Shown here: in pieces, positions 1 to 8,356 of the stretch | Layout of the letters: each line of letters opens with the position of its first letter | Position numbering within the stretch: position 1 is the stretch's first letter | NCBI RefSeq assembly: GCF_014295035.1 | Contig: NZ_CP060404.1 | Location: 4,934,501 to 4,998,500, forward strand | Direction: 5' to 3' | Length of the DNA stretch: 64,000 nt | Source of the DNA: Streptomyces buecherae | Lineage (GTDB): Bacteria; Actinomycetota; Actinomycetes; Streptomycetales; Streptomycetaceae | Notes under the pieces: generated by a model | Seen by the model: the letters and a program-made list of their open reading frames with translations, nothing else | Databases searched by the model: none | What the model was told of the DNA's origin: nothing | Made by a program: the position numbers and the translations under genes

Positions 1-1006
1 GGTAGGTGCGGGCCCGCATCAGATGGGGCACGTCCAGCGGGCGTATCCACAGCCAGTCCGCCTGGGCCTGCGGTACGGCCGCCCGCGGGTCGCCGAGCAG
101 CAGCGGCAGCACGTCGTCAGGGGCGCGGTACCAGGTGTCGACCCGGACCACCCAGTCCACCGAGAACAGGAAGTACCACAGCGCGCTCTCCGCCGCCGGC
201 GTGGTGGCCAGCAGCGAGCGCACCCGGGCCGTGTTCTCCGGCATCTTCGCGGCCCAGTGCTGGTCGATCGTGTACGTGAGCAGGCCCTCGACGGTGCCGT
301 CGGGCCCCCGGTACAGCGCGTGGAACGGCTCCGTCCACTTGGTGCTCGGGTAGCGCAGTTCGCCGGTCTCCAGGCGCCACACCCGCTCGCTGCGGTTGAC
401 CATGCCGTGCCGCTGGGCCCGCAGCCGGTCGTGCAGGGCCGGCCCCTCGACCAGCATCTCCGCCGGGTCGACCAGGTCCACCCGCCCGCCCGGGTCCGCG
501 ATCCGCGCCGCCCGCCCCTTGCCCGAGACCAGCGGGGCGTCCCCTGGCCTGGCGTAGCCCGCGTTCAGGCCGGCCCGGGCGATGTCCACCGTCCACCGGG
601 TGGTCCAGGTGGCGGGGCCGAAGCCGTACCGCCCGTAGATCGGGTACTCCGCCGCCAACAGCGTGGCCACCGCGTCGCCGCGCTCCTTGGCGGCGCGCAG
701 GTCGCGGCCCATCATCTCGGTGAGCAGGCCGCGGCGGCGGTGCGTGGGGACGATGCTGACGTTGGTGACCGCGGTGGCCGGCACCGGCGCGCCGCCCACC
801 GAGGTCAGTTCCTGGGCGAAGCTGCGGAAGCAGCCCACGCACCGGCCGTCGTCGAAGGCGCCCCGCGTACGGTCCAGGTTCAGGCCGGGCCGGCGCAGTT
901 CCACCTCCTCCTCGCTGATCACGGGGTCGAGGAGGAAACCGGTGTTGCAGGCGCGGAGCCAGTCGGGGACGTCGGTGTCGGTGATGGTGCGAATGTCTAG
1001 GGCCAT
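1..1006 (-). CDS. Eis-like GNAT acetyltransferase, C-terminus outside window
   Basis: The first 335 residues of a GNAT acetyltransferase of the Eis type (enhanced intracellular survival family, usually 400-420 residues). The gene runs off the left edge, so the C-terminal SCP2-like domain and carboxylate are not seen. The start is the ATG at 1006 (MALDIRTITDTDVPDW). The acetyl-CoA loop is visible at residues 89-99 (HRRRGLLTEMM), followed by the second GNAT half (YPIYGRYGFGPAT). Family members acetylate amines, including aminoglycosides in mycobacteria; the substrate here is unknown. It is the last gene of a leftward series that begins with the asparaginase, 53 bases upstream. Confidence 0.85.
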   Translation of the reverse strand, partial: MALDIRTITDTDVPDWLRACNTGFLLDPVISEEEVELRRPGLNLDRTRGAFDDGRCVGCFRSFAQELTSVGGAPVPATAVTNVSIVPTHRRRGLLTEMMGRDLRAAKERGDAVATLLAAEYPIYGRYGFGPATWTTRWTVDIARAGLNAGYARPGDAPLVSGKGRAARIADPGGRVDLVDPAEMLVEGPALHDRLRAQRHGMVNRSERVWRLETGELRYPSTKWTEPFHALYRGPDGTVEGLLTYTIDQHWAAKMPENTARVRSLLATTPAAESALWYFLFSVDWVVRVDTWYRAPDDVLPLLLGDPRAAVPQAQADWLWIRPLDVPHLMRARTY

Positions 1007-1059
1007 GGGAGCACGCTAGGTACCCGCGGCCCCAGGTGCATCGGGATTTCCCAGGAACC

Positions 1060-2055
1060 TCAGAAGGCCGCTCGTACCTCACCGACCCGCTCGCCGCCAC
1101 CGAGCAGCGGGGCGTCCGCGATCCGGGCGACGACCGGCGCGTCCACGCCCATCCGGGTCAGCACCCGCGCCAGCACGGGACCAAGGGCCCGGGTGCCGCC
1201 GTCGTCGAGCTTGAACGCCAGCGCCCGCCCGTCCGGCAGCGCCACCGCCTGCACCGCCTCGGCGCCCATCTTGGCCAGCGTCCCGGGCACCTCGCGCATC
1301 AGCCAGGTGTCCGCGCGGCGGGTACCCGCCACGTACTCCGGATGCGCCCGCATCGCGTCCGCGACCCGCCGCTCCGGCGTCCCGGGCTCGGCGCGCACGA
1401 ACGAGCGGAACGCGCGGGCCAGACCGGTCAGCGAGATCGCGAGTAGCGGGGCCCCGCACCCGTCGACCCCCACCCGCGTCACCCGCTCACCGCTGGTCTC
1501 CTCCACCACCTGCCGCACCAGGCGCTGGAGCGGGTGCTCGGGCTCCAGGTACGTCTCCAGCGGCCAGCCGTTCAGCGCGCAGGCCGCGAGCATGGCGGTG
1601 TGCTTGCCCGAGCAGTTCATCGTGACGCGGTCCCTGACCTGCCCCGAGGCCAGGTACGCCTCCGCCTCGACGGGGTCGAGCGGCAGGTCGGGCGGGGTCT
1701 GTAGGGCGCCAGGCGGCAGCTCGGCCTCGGCCAGCATCCGGTGCACCAGGTCCCGGTGGAAGCCCTCGCCCGAGTGGCTGGCCGCCGCGAGCGCCAGCCG
1801 CTCGCCCGTCAGGTCGAGGCCGGCCCGCAACACGGCCGCCGCCTGCATCGGCTTGTTGGTCGACCGCGGGAAGACCGGCGCGTCCACCGTCCCGAGGGAC
1901 CAGGCCACGCCGCCGTCGGCGTCGAGCACCACGAGCGAGCCTCGGTGTCGGCCCTCGACGAAGCCGGAGCGTACGACCTCGGCGAGGACCGGGGGTATGG
2001 CGGCCGGCTGAGCGGGGTCAGCGGCGGCGGAGGGAGAGGAGGGGGCGGAGGACAT
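1060..2055 (-). CDS. L-asparaginase, AnsA/PF06089 (asparaginase II) type
   Basis: A 331-residue cytosolic asparaginase hydrolysing L-asparagine to aspartate and ammonia. It belongs to the family unrelated to bacterial type I/II enzymes. The S-x-x-K motif is at S65-K68 (RSTNKPMQ), followed by SHSGE at 93-97 and the cysteine-containing NCSGKHTAML stretch, all typical of this family. I chose the ATG at 2055 over one at 2115 because AGGAAGG lies at the right distance and the skipped 20 residues look non-conserved. It shares direction with the rsiG gene upstream and the acetyltransferase downstream. Confidence 0.85.
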   Translation of the reverse strand: MSSAPSSPSAAADPAQPAAIPPVLAEVVRSGFVEGRHRGSLVVLDADGGVAWSLGTVDAPVFPRSTNKPMQAAAVLRAGLDLTGERLALAAASHSGEGFHRDLVHRMLAEAELPPGALQTPPDLPLDPVEAEAYLASGQVRDRVTMNCSGKHTAMLAACALNGWPLETYLEPEHPLQRLVRQVVEETSGERVTRVGVDGCGAPLLAISLTGLARAFRSFVRAEPGTPERRVADAMRAHPEYVAGTRRADTWLMREVPGTLAKMGAEAVQAVALPDGRALAFKLDDGGTRALGPVLARVLTRMGVDAPVVARIADAPLLGGGERVGEVRAAF

Positions 2056-2124
2056 CGTCGGCCTTCCTGCTTCCTGGTCGGTGGTGCGGGCGGGGGGTGC
2101 GACCTCCCCGGGCACTCACGGCAC

Positions 2125-2841
2125 TCACGGGAGCAGGTCGTCGACTTGGGCTTCCCCCTCACGGTACCTGCGGGTGATCTCGGCCCCGCAATCGTCCGCC
2201 GTCCGCTGCAACTGCTGCCGCCGCCCGGAGACCCGCTGCTCGTAAGCGGTGAGCCGACCCATCGCCCGGTCCAGCTCCTCGTCCGTCCTGGCCTGCAGGT
2301 CCGACAGCTCGACCTCGGCCAGCATCTCCTCGGCCAGTTGCCGGTACGGGCCGCTGCGCGGCGCGCCCAGCGTCACGTGCCGGGCCGACGAGCGGTACCG
2401 CGTCGGCCCGTCGGTCAGGATCTCCGAGAGCCGGTCCACCACCGTGCGCGGCGGGTCGGCCACCGGGGCCGGCGCGCTGGGCGCCGCGCGGTGCGCCAGC
2501 TCGGCGCGGATGATGTCGATCCGCCCCTGGAGCAGCCGGCGTACGTAGCTCAGGTCCGCCTCCTCCGCCTGCGAGCTGCGGCGCAGCGCGCGCAGTTCGG
2601 CCAGGCGCAGTCCGTCCAGGGCCAACACGGTCGCGGTCGCCTCCGCCAGATGTCCGGGGCGCCCGCTGTGCGAGCGCGTGTGCGGCACGTCGACCGTCCC
2701 GCCGAACCAGGCGTCCGGCGCCGGCTCCGCCACGGCACGTGCCGGCCGCGGCGGGTGGGCGGGGCTCCCCGGGCTCGTCGCGGACGACGACCGGGCGGTT
2801 GGTACGGAGCCGGGAGACTGCCCGGCGCCGGGTGTAATCAT
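2125..2841 (-). CDS. rsiG: RsiG-type c-di-GMP-dependent anti-sigma factor for WhiG
   Basis: A 238-residue, mostly helical protein without membrane segments. Residues 94-109 match the RsiG signature E(X)3S(X)2R(X)3Q(X)3D exactly (E94, S98, R101, Q105, D109). A second helix at 176-191 has the same spacing but reads E, S, Q, D, D. In Streptomyces, RsiG binds c-di-GMP on a helical hairpin and sequesters the sporulation sigma factor WhiG. The N-terminal 60 residues are Pro/Ser/Ala-rich and disordered-looking. The ATG at 2841 follows GAGGGGACGG; an upstream ATG at 2949 lacks such a site. It is transcribed divergently from dtd. Confidence 0.87.
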   Translation of the reverse strand: MITPGAGQSPGSVPTARSSSATSPGSPAHPPRPARAVAEPAPDAWFGGTVDVPHTRSHSGRPGHLAEATATVLALDGLRLAELRALRRSSQAEEADLSYVRRLLQGRIDIIRAELAHRAAPSAPAPVADPPRTVVDRLSEILTDGPTRYRSSARHVTLGAPRSGPYRQLAEEMLAEVELSDLQARTDEELDRAMGRLTAYEQRVSGRRQQLQRTADDCGAEITRRYREGEAQVDDLLP

Positions 2842-2987
2842 GCGTTTCCGTCCCCTCAAACGGTGCGCGAGCTGGTCGCGTTGTCCACATAACGCACCGC
2901 CTGCACGCATCGTGCCACTCTGTGCGGTCCGTCCGCACCGGTGGAACACCCGAACAGCCCAGATGGCGGCAGGGCATCATGGTGCAC

Positions 2988-3413
2988 ATGCGTGCTGTGA
3001 TACAGAGGGTCGACGGGGCCAGCGTCACCGTGGGTGGCGAGACGGTGGGGGAGATCGTCGGCGAGGGGCTGTGCGTCTTGGTCGGCGTGACCCACGACGA
3101 CACCCCGGCCAAGGCCGCGCAACTGGCCCGCAAGCTCTGGTCGGTGCGCATCCTGGACGGCGAGAAGTCCTGCTCGGACACGGGCGCCCCGCTCCTGGTC
3201 ATCAGCCAGTTCACGCTCTACGGCGACGCCCGCAAGGGCCGCCGCCCCACCTGGAACGCCGCCGCCCCCGGCGAGCTGGCCGAACCCCTGGTCGACGAGG
3301 TCGTCGCGGCCCTGCGCCAGTTGGGCGCCCACGTCGAGACGGGCCGCTTCGGCGCCGACATGAAGGTGTCCCTGACGAACGACGGGCCGTTCACGGTGCT
3401 GGTGGAGGTTTGA
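2988..3413 (+). CDS. dtd: D-aminoacyl-tRNA deacylase
   Basis: A 141-residue Dtd protein that hydrolyses D-aminoacyl-tRNA and mischarged glycyl-tRNA(Ala), protecting translation. Both catalytic-pocket motifs are present: SQFTLYGD in the middle and TNDGPFT near the C-terminus. Length and the start MRAVIQRVDGAS fit the family. An in-frame ATG at 2979 has a closer GGCAGGG site and would add three residues, so the exact start is uncertain. It faces the orphan ParA gene, whose stop lies 23 bases beyond. Confidence 0.93.
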   Translation: MRAVIQRVDGASVTVGGETVGEIVGEGLCVLVGVTHDDTPAKAAQLARKLWSVRILDGEKSCSDTGAPLLVISQFTLYGDARKGRRPTWNAAAPGELAEPLVDEVVAALRQLGAHVETGRFGADMKVSLTNDGPFTVLVEV

Positions 3414-3436
3414 GGGGGCGGCGCTGTTCGCCGACC

Positions 3437-4471
3437 TCAGCGCACCTCGTCCACCCGCCGCAGGACGTTCTCGGCGAGATCCCGGAACTCGCGGTAGCAG
3501 GTCTGTACATACGTCTGCGTGCTGCCGAGGGCTCCGTCGGCCGCCTTGAGGTCGAACATGGGCTTGCGCGCGTCGTGGGCGAGCGGCATCAGGCTGCGGT
3601 AGTTGCGCAGGGTGGCGATGCGGTACTGATTGTCGTCGTGCGAGGGCGGGTGCTGGTCGAGTACAGCGCCGGAATAGAGCGCGGGGATGCGTTGCAGCCA
3701 GCGCTCGTATGCCTTGACTGGCCGATCGAGGCGAATTCCAGGCTGCATGATGACGTACCCGAGGGGCGTCATCGTCGCAGCTGGGGCAGAAATGTTCGCG
3801 GGCACTTGGGGGAGCACCAGTGTCTGCCAACTTCGACGCCATCCGCGCAGCGTCGGTCCCAGGTTGCTGAGCCCCTTGAGGGAAAAGAGGTCTGCCGCGA
3901 GCGGCATGAGCACGGAGTCAGCGGCGATGAGCGCAGCGCGGTTGATGGCGCCAAGATTTGGGCCGACGTCGATGAGGACCACGTCCGCCTGGACGGCCTG
4001 AGCCGCGTGCTTGACGATGCGGTGGAAGGCAGTCGTCGTGCGGACCGCTGCCGGATCCCCGGCAAACGATTTAAACCATTCGTTGGAGAGCTTGTCCTCG
4101 AAGCGGCTGAGATCAAGACTTCCAGGCAACAGCCACAGACCGGGCTTCAAGGGCGCCGGTTCCACGTGCGCTGCGTCCCCCGTCCCCTCCAGGATCGGCC
4201 AAACGGCATCGGCGATCGTCTGTCCTTCTTGTACTCGACCGGTGCCGTGAAGTGTGGCGGGGGCTGCGCCCTGGGCGATCAGTTCCGACGACGTGTTCCA
4301 CAGTTCCTCGATCTCGCTCTCATCCAGGCACATGGACGTCAGGTTGGCCTGCGGGTCCAGGTCCACGGCGAGCACTTTGTACCCGAGTCTGCTGAGCATG
4401 TGTGCGAGGTGATAGGCGAGGGTTGTCTTGCCGACCCCGCCCTTGTTGTTGAACAGCGCGATGGAGGTCAT
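3437..4471 (-). CDS. Orphan ParA/MinD-family ATPase
   Basis: A 344-residue ParA-type ATPase. The deviant Walker A is KGGVGKTT at residues 10-17, followed by the VDLDPQANLT switch region and a DVVLIDVGPNLGAINR Walker B stretch. No parB-like gene or origin-like repeat cluster is seen nearby, so it is an orphan; such proteins position plasmids, chromosomes or protein complexes. Its codon use includes more A/T-ending codons than neighbouring genes, and it sits between dtd and ygfZ, which suggests an insertion into the conserved backbone. The start ATG at 4471 matches the family N-terminus (MTSIALFNNKGG). Confidence 0.85.
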   Translation of the reverse strand: MTSIALFNNKGGVGKTTLAYHLAHMLSRLGYKVLAVDLDPQANLTSMCLDESEIEELWNTSSELIAQGAAPATLHGTGRVQEGQTIADAVWPILEGTGDAAHVEPAPLKPGLWLLPGSLDLSRFEDKLSNEWFKSFAGDPAAVRTTTAFHRIVKHAAQAVQADVVLIDVGPNLGAINRAALIAADSVLMPLAADLFSLKGLSNLGPTLRGWRRSWQTLVLPQVPANISAPAATMTPLGYVIMQPGIRLDRPVKAYERWLQRIPALYSGAVLDQHPPSHDDNQYRIATLRNYRSLMPLAHDARKPMFDLKAADGALGSTQTYVQTCYREFRDLAENVLRRVDEVR

Positions 4472-4593
4472 GCGGCTCTCCGGATGATTACGGCCTAGGA
4501 CGCGCCGTCAACCTGGTGTCGGCTGTCGGCACCGCCATCCACGGCACGGCGGCCCACGTGCACCCGGCGCCAAGCCGAAGCGGTTGCCGTAGC

Positions 4594-4713
4594 CTACGCC
4601 CTCCACCACCACTGGGAGTGTGGGTTGTTGTAGGCGGTGGCGCGATCGAAGTTACTGCCGTGTGCCTGTTCGAACAGGACTCGATGTGCCTCGATGCGGT
4701 CGTTAAGCCACAC
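4594..4713 (-). CDS. Possible small protein of unknown function upstream of parA
   Basis: An open frame ending at 4594 reads as a compact polar peptide ending in ATAYNNPHSQWWWRA, preceded by VWLNDRIEAHRVLFEQ. Codons are dominated by C or G at the third position, as in real genes of this genome. The GTG at 4713 (39 residues) is only a plausible start, because no good ribosome site precedes it; a TTG further upstream is possible. It lies between ygfZ and the orphan parA gene in the same direction. I do not recognise the family. It could be the C-terminal relic of a longer gene. Confidence 0.35.
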   Translation of the reverse strand: MWLNDRIEAHRVLFEQAHGSNFDRATAYNNPHSQWWWRA

Positions 4714-4757
4714 TCCGAGGTTCCCGAAAGACGAGCCTTCCAAGCCCCCGCCAGGGG

Positions 4758-5738
4758 CTACGGCTCGACCACCACCTCCTGCGCCGCCGCCGTCGTGCCG
4801 GCCAGCAGGGTGGCGTCGACGGGGACGTTGCGCTTGACGAGGGCCAGGGCGATGGGGCCCAGTTCGTGGTGGCGGGCCGAGGTGGTGATGAAGCCGAGTT
4901 GGCGGCCGTCGGGGCCGTCGGAGGCGAGGCGGATCGGGGTGCCGTGCGGGGGGAGGTGGACCTCGCTGCCGTCCAGGTGCAGGAAGACCAGGCGGCGCGG
5001 GGGCTTGCCCAGGTTGTGGACGCGGGCGACGGTTTCCTGGCCTCGGTAGCAGCCCTTCTGCAGGTGCACCGCCGTGCCGATCCAGCCCAGCTCGTGCGGG
5101 ATGGTCCGGTGGTCGGTCTCCAGGCCGAGCCGGGGGCGGTGGGCCTCCACGCGCAGCGCCTCGTGGGCCAGCACGCCGATCGCCGGGCCGTGCGCGTCCG
5201 CGAACGAGGCCAGTTCGCCGCGGGGCAGGAACACGTCGCGGCCGTGCGCGGTCTCGCGTACCGCCGCGCCGTCCGGGACCTCGGCGATCGAGCCCGCGGG
5301 CAGGTGGACGACGGCGAACTCCTCGGTGCGGTCGCTCACTTCCACCCGGTAGAAGAACTTCATGCTCTCCAGGTAGGCGATCAGCTCGGTCTGGGTGCCG
5401 GGCTCCACGTGGGCCCAGACCGTCGTGCCGTCGTCCACCAGGTACAGCGCGTGCTCGATGTGGCCGTTCGCGGACAGGATCAGCGACTCGGTGGCGTGCC
5501 CGACGGGCAGTTCGCTGACGTGTTGGGTGAGCAGCAGGTGCAGCCAGCTCAGCCGGTCGTCGCCGGTGACGGTGACCACGCCCCGGTGGGAGAGGTCGAC
5601 GAAGCCGGAGCCGTCGGCGAGGGTGCGCTGTTCGCGGAACAGGTCGCCGTAGTGACCGGCGACCCCTTCGTCCGGACCCTCCGCCGGTACGGCGCCGGGG
5701 AGCGACAGCAACGGACTGGCGGGTGATTGTCGCAGCAT
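4758..5738 (-). CDS. ygfZ: YgfZ/GcvT-like folate-binding Fe-S maintenance protein
   Basis: A 326-residue tetrahydrofolate-binding protein of the YgfZ branch of the GcvT superfamily, which helps repair or assemble certain Fe-S enzymes. The signature K-G-C-Y-x-G-Q-E is present at residues 228-235 (KGCYRGQE) with the redox-important cysteine at 230. Length is normal. Its start lies 9 bases downstream of the nur stop, so the two are probably cotranscribed. Confidence 0.92.
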   Translation of the reverse strand: MLRQSPASPLLSLPGAVPAEGPDEGVAGHYGDLFREQRTLADGSGFVDLSHRGVVTVTGDDRLSWLHLLLTQHVSELPVGHATESLILSANGHIEHALYLVDDGTTVWAHVEPGTQTELIAYLESMKFFYRVEVSDRTEEFAVVHLPAGSIAEVPDGAAVRETAHGRDVFLPRGELASFADAHGPAIGVLAHEALRVEAHRPRLGLETDHRTIPHELGWIGTAVHLQKGCYRGQETVARVHNLGKPPRRLVFLHLDGSEVHLPPHGTPIRLASDGPDGRQLGFITTSARHHELGPIALALVKRNVPVDATLLAGTTAAAQEVVVEP

Positions 5739-5747
5739 GCCCCCAGC

Positions 5748-6200
5748 CTACGGCGCCGCCGTCGGCTCCTCGCCGGCTTCCCCGCCGCCCGTGCACTTCG
5801 CACATCGCCCGAAGATCGCGAAGTGCTTCAAATCGGTGTCGAAGCCGAAGCTCTCCCGCAACTGGCGGGTGAACGTCTCGGCGATAGCCTGATCAGCCTC
5901 CAGCACGTCCGTGCAGTCTCGGCACACCAGGTGCAGGTGGTGGTGGCGCGCCGCCACGTGGTACGTCGGCGAGCCGTGCCCCAGGTGGGCATGGCTGATC
6001 AGGCCCAGCTCCTCCAGGAGGTCCAGCGTGCGGTAGACGGTGGAGATGTTCACCCCGCTCGCCGTCCGGCGCACCTCGGTGAGGATGTCGTCGGGGGTGG
6101 CGTGCTCCAGGGTGTCCACGGCCTCCAGCACGAGCTGGCGCTGCGGGGTCAGTCGGTAGCCGCGCGCCCGCAGGTTGCTCTTCCAGTCGGTGGTCGCCAC
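5748..6200 (-). CDS. nur: Nickel-responsive Fur-family regulator Nur
   Basis: A 150-residue Fur-family repressor. The ligands known from Streptomyces coelicolor Nur fall at the same residue numbers: H70, H72 and H126 for the nickel site, and H33, H86, H88 and H90 for the M-site. A cysteine pair C93/C96 and another at C133/C136 are also present. Nur represses nickel uptake (nikABCDE) and, indirectly, sodF when nickel is abundant. The winged helix occupies the N-terminal half (GYRLTPQRQLVLEAV). The gene starts 29 bases after the stop of the btuF-like gene and precedes ygfZ, so it may share the importer transcript as well as use its own promoter. Confidence 0.9.
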   Translation of the reverse strand: MATTDWKSNLRARGYRLTPQRQLVLEAVDTLEHATPDDILTEVRRTASGVNISTVYRTLDLLEELGLISHAHLGHGSPTYHVAARHHHLHLVCRDCTDVLEADQAIAETFTRQLRESFGFDTDLKHFAIFGRCAKCTGGGEAGEEPTAAP

Positions 6201-6229
6201 GCCGCCAGTGTAAGTGACTTAGGTCTCCC

Positions 6230-7288
6230 TTACCTCGGACGGTTTCCGTCGCGTCGTACCGAGCGCAGGTAGTCGCCGAGCGCGGTGACGGCCGCCGCGT
6301 TGCGCGGGCTCTCCACGAGGTCCGCGTAGTCGAGGGTGAAGATGCGCTTGTTCTTGATCGCCGAGACGCCGGCCAGCGGCGGGTAGTCGAGCAGGAACTT
6401 CCTCTTCTGCTCGGCGCTGGTGTCCCCGTAGTTGTTGATCACGATCACCTCGGGGTCGCGCTCGACGACGGTCTCCCAGCCGACCGTGACCCAACTGTCC
6501 TTGAGGTCCTTCATGACGTGGTCGCCGCCCGCCTTGGTGATGATGTCGTGCGGCCCGGCGTACCTGCCCGAGGTGAACGGCTTGTCCCGCCCGTCGTCGT
6601 ACAGGAAGACCGTCGGCCGCTCCTTCGGCGCCCTGGCCGCCGCGTCGGCGATCTGTCGCTGGTAGTCGCGTACCAGCTTCTCGGCCCGCTCCTCCACGTC
6701 GAAGATCTTCCCGAGGGTGCGCAGGTCGGTGTAGAGCGCGTCGAGCGGGGACATCACGCCGCGCGCCTTGCCGACGCCGTTCCGGCAGGACTCGGTGAGC
6801 AGGTACGAGCCGACGCCGAGCTTCTTCAGCGCGGCCGGGGTGAACCCCTCCGACTCGCGGAAGCCGTAGTTCCACCCGGCGAAGACCAGGTCCGCCCTGG
6901 CGTCGAGGACCAGTTCCCGGTTGATCTCCCGCTTGGAGAGCCAGGGCACCTTGTCGTACGCGTCCTTGTACGGCACCGCGTCCAGGTCGCCCTTGTCGTC
7001 GGGCATGACGTAACCGGCCATCCGGTCCTCCAGGCCGAGCGCGAACATGATCTCGGTGATGCCGACGTCGTTGGTGACCACGCGCTCGGGGGCCTTGTCG
7101 TACGTCGTCTCGGTGCCGCAGTTGGTGATGGTGACCGGGTAGTGGCCGCCCTTGCCGCCGTCTGCGGTGGCGTTCTTGTCCTTCTCGTCCTTGTCGTCGG
7201 AGACGCTCGCGCCGCAACCGGCGACGGTGAGGACCAGGGCGAGGGACGCGGCGATGGTGGCGGGGGTACGGAGGCGGGTGATGCGCAC
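6230..7288 (-). CDS. Substrate-binding lipoprotein of a cobalamin-type ABC importer
   Basis: A 352-residue lipoprotein with a lipobox ending in C25 (LTVAGC) and a class III periplasmic-binding fold of the BtuF/FhuD type (TNDVGITEIMFALGLEDRMAGYV near the N-terminus). Homologues bind cobalamin, ferric siderophores or cobalt complexes. The cobalamin riboswitch upstream of the operon favours B12 or a corrinoid. A charged linker (DDKDEKDKN) follows the lipid-anchored cysteine. It lies 11 bases downstream of the ATPase gene. Confidence 0.83.
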   Translation of the reverse strand: MRITRLRTPATIAASLALVLTVAGCGASVSDDKDEKDKNATADGGKGGHYPVTITNCGTETTYDKAPERVVTNDVGITEIMFALGLEDRMAGYVMPDDKGDLDAVPYKDAYDKVPWLSKREINRELVLDARADLVFAGWNYGFRESEGFTPAALKKLGVGSYLLTESCRNGVGKARGVMSPLDALYTDLRTLGKIFDVEERAEKLVRDYQRQIADAAARAPKERPTVFLYDDGRDKPFTSGRYAGPHDIITKAGGDHVMKDLKDSWVTVGWETVVERDPEVIVINNYGDTSAEQKRKFLLDYPPLAGVSAIKNKRIFTLDYADLVESPRNAAAVTALGDYLRSVRRDGNRPR

Positions 7289-7299
7289 GGGGCACTTCC

Positions 7300-8271
7300 T
7301 CAGCGGGTGGCGGGGACGGTGGTGGCGGCGGCGGACTGGTGGGGGAGGCGGTCGAAGAGGAGTTGCAGCGCGCCGCTCACCGGGTGCCGTACCTGGTGGC
7401 CGCGGACCTGGAACACCTCGGCGAGCAGCGTCGGCGTCAGCACCTCGTGCGGCGGGCCGGAGGTGACGATGCGGCCGTGCGCGATGACGTACAGCAGGTC
7501 GCAGTGTTGGGCCGCCAGGTTCAGGTCGTGCAGCGCGGTGAGGACGGTCAGGCCGCCGGTGGGGCCGGCCTCGGCCCCCGGCCCGGACCCTGGCTGGGCA
7601 CCAGGCTCGGACCCTGGCTGGGCATCAGGCTCGGCCTGCGACCCCGGCTCGGCCTGCGACCCCGGCTCGGCCTGCGACCCTGGCTGGGCCTCCGGCCCCG
7701 GCCCGGCCGTGGCTCCCGGCGTGGCCCGGAGCAGGGCCAGGACCTCGAGCTGCTGGGCGATGTCCAGGTGGTTGGTCGGCTCGTCCAGGACCAGGATGCG
7801 CGGCTGTTGGGCCAGCGCGCGGGCGATCAGCACCCGCTGCTTCTCGCCGCCGGACAGGGTCAGGAAGCCGCGGTCGACCAGGTGGCCCGCGCCGACCGTG
7901 GCCAGCGCCTCGGTGCAGGCCCGCGCGTCGGCCGCCGAGACGCGCCCGGTGGCGCTCTGGTGCGGCATCCGGCCCATCGCCACCACCTCGCCGACCGTGA
8001 AGTCGAACTCGCTGGACGACTCCTGCGGCAGCGCCGCCAGCCGCCGCGCGCCCTCGCGCGGGCTCAGCGCGTGCAGGTCGTCGCCGTCCACGAGCACCGC
8101 GCCGGCGCTCGGCCGCAGCGCCCGGTACGCGCAGCGCAGCAGCGTGGACTTACCGCTGCCGTTCGGCCCGACCAGCCCCACCACCTGCCCGCTGGCGGCC
8201 CGCACGGTGGCGTCGGCCACCAGCTCCGCGCCGCCGATCCGCACCGACAGGTGCTCGATGTCGATGCGCAT
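7300..8271 (-). CDS. BtuD/FecE-type ABC importer ATPase with a repeat insert
   Basis: A 323-residue ATPase of the FecE/BtuD branch. Walker A is at 35-43 (GPNGSGKST), the signature LSGGEKQ at 139-145, Walker B with D-loop at 159-170 and the switch histidine at H248. Between the D-loop region and the strand before the H-loop sits a roughly 50-residue Gly/Pro/Gln/Ala/Glu insert (about 186-238) built on a repeating GSQAEP unit, which ordinary relatives lack. The catalytic motifs are intact, so the enzyme is probably active. It energises the permease encoded immediately upstream. Confidence 0.88.
   Translation of the reverse strand: MRIDIEHLSVRIGGAELVADATVRAASGQVVGLVGPNGSGKSTLLRCAYRALRPSAGAVLVDGDDLHALSPREGARRLAALPQESSSEFDFTVGEVVAMGRMPHQSATGRVSAADARACTEALATVGAGHLVDRGFLTLSGGEKQRVLIARALAQQPRILVLDEPTNHLDIAQQLEVLALLRATPGATAGPGPEAQPGSQAEPGSQAEPGSQAEPDAQPGSEPGAQPGSGPGAEAGPTGGLTVLTALHDLNLAAQHCDLLYVIAHGRIVTSGPPHEVLTPTLLAEVFQVRGHQVRHPVSGALQLLFDRLPHQSAAATTVPATR
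7560..7725 (-). repeat. 18-bp tandem repeats inside the ABC ATPase gene
   Basis: Three near-identical 18-bp units lie at 7631-7648, 7649-7666 and 7667-7684, with degenerate copies on both sides. The array is in frame (18 = 6 codons) and encodes the repeated GSQAEP linker, so copy-number changes would keep the reading frame. Confidence 0.85.
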
Positions 8272-8356
8272 CAGGCGCCTCCGGAGTAGGGGTACGAAGC
8301 GGGGGAGTAAGCGGCGAGGGGCGCGCGAACGGTGAGGGGCGCGGGGGCGGTGCGCA

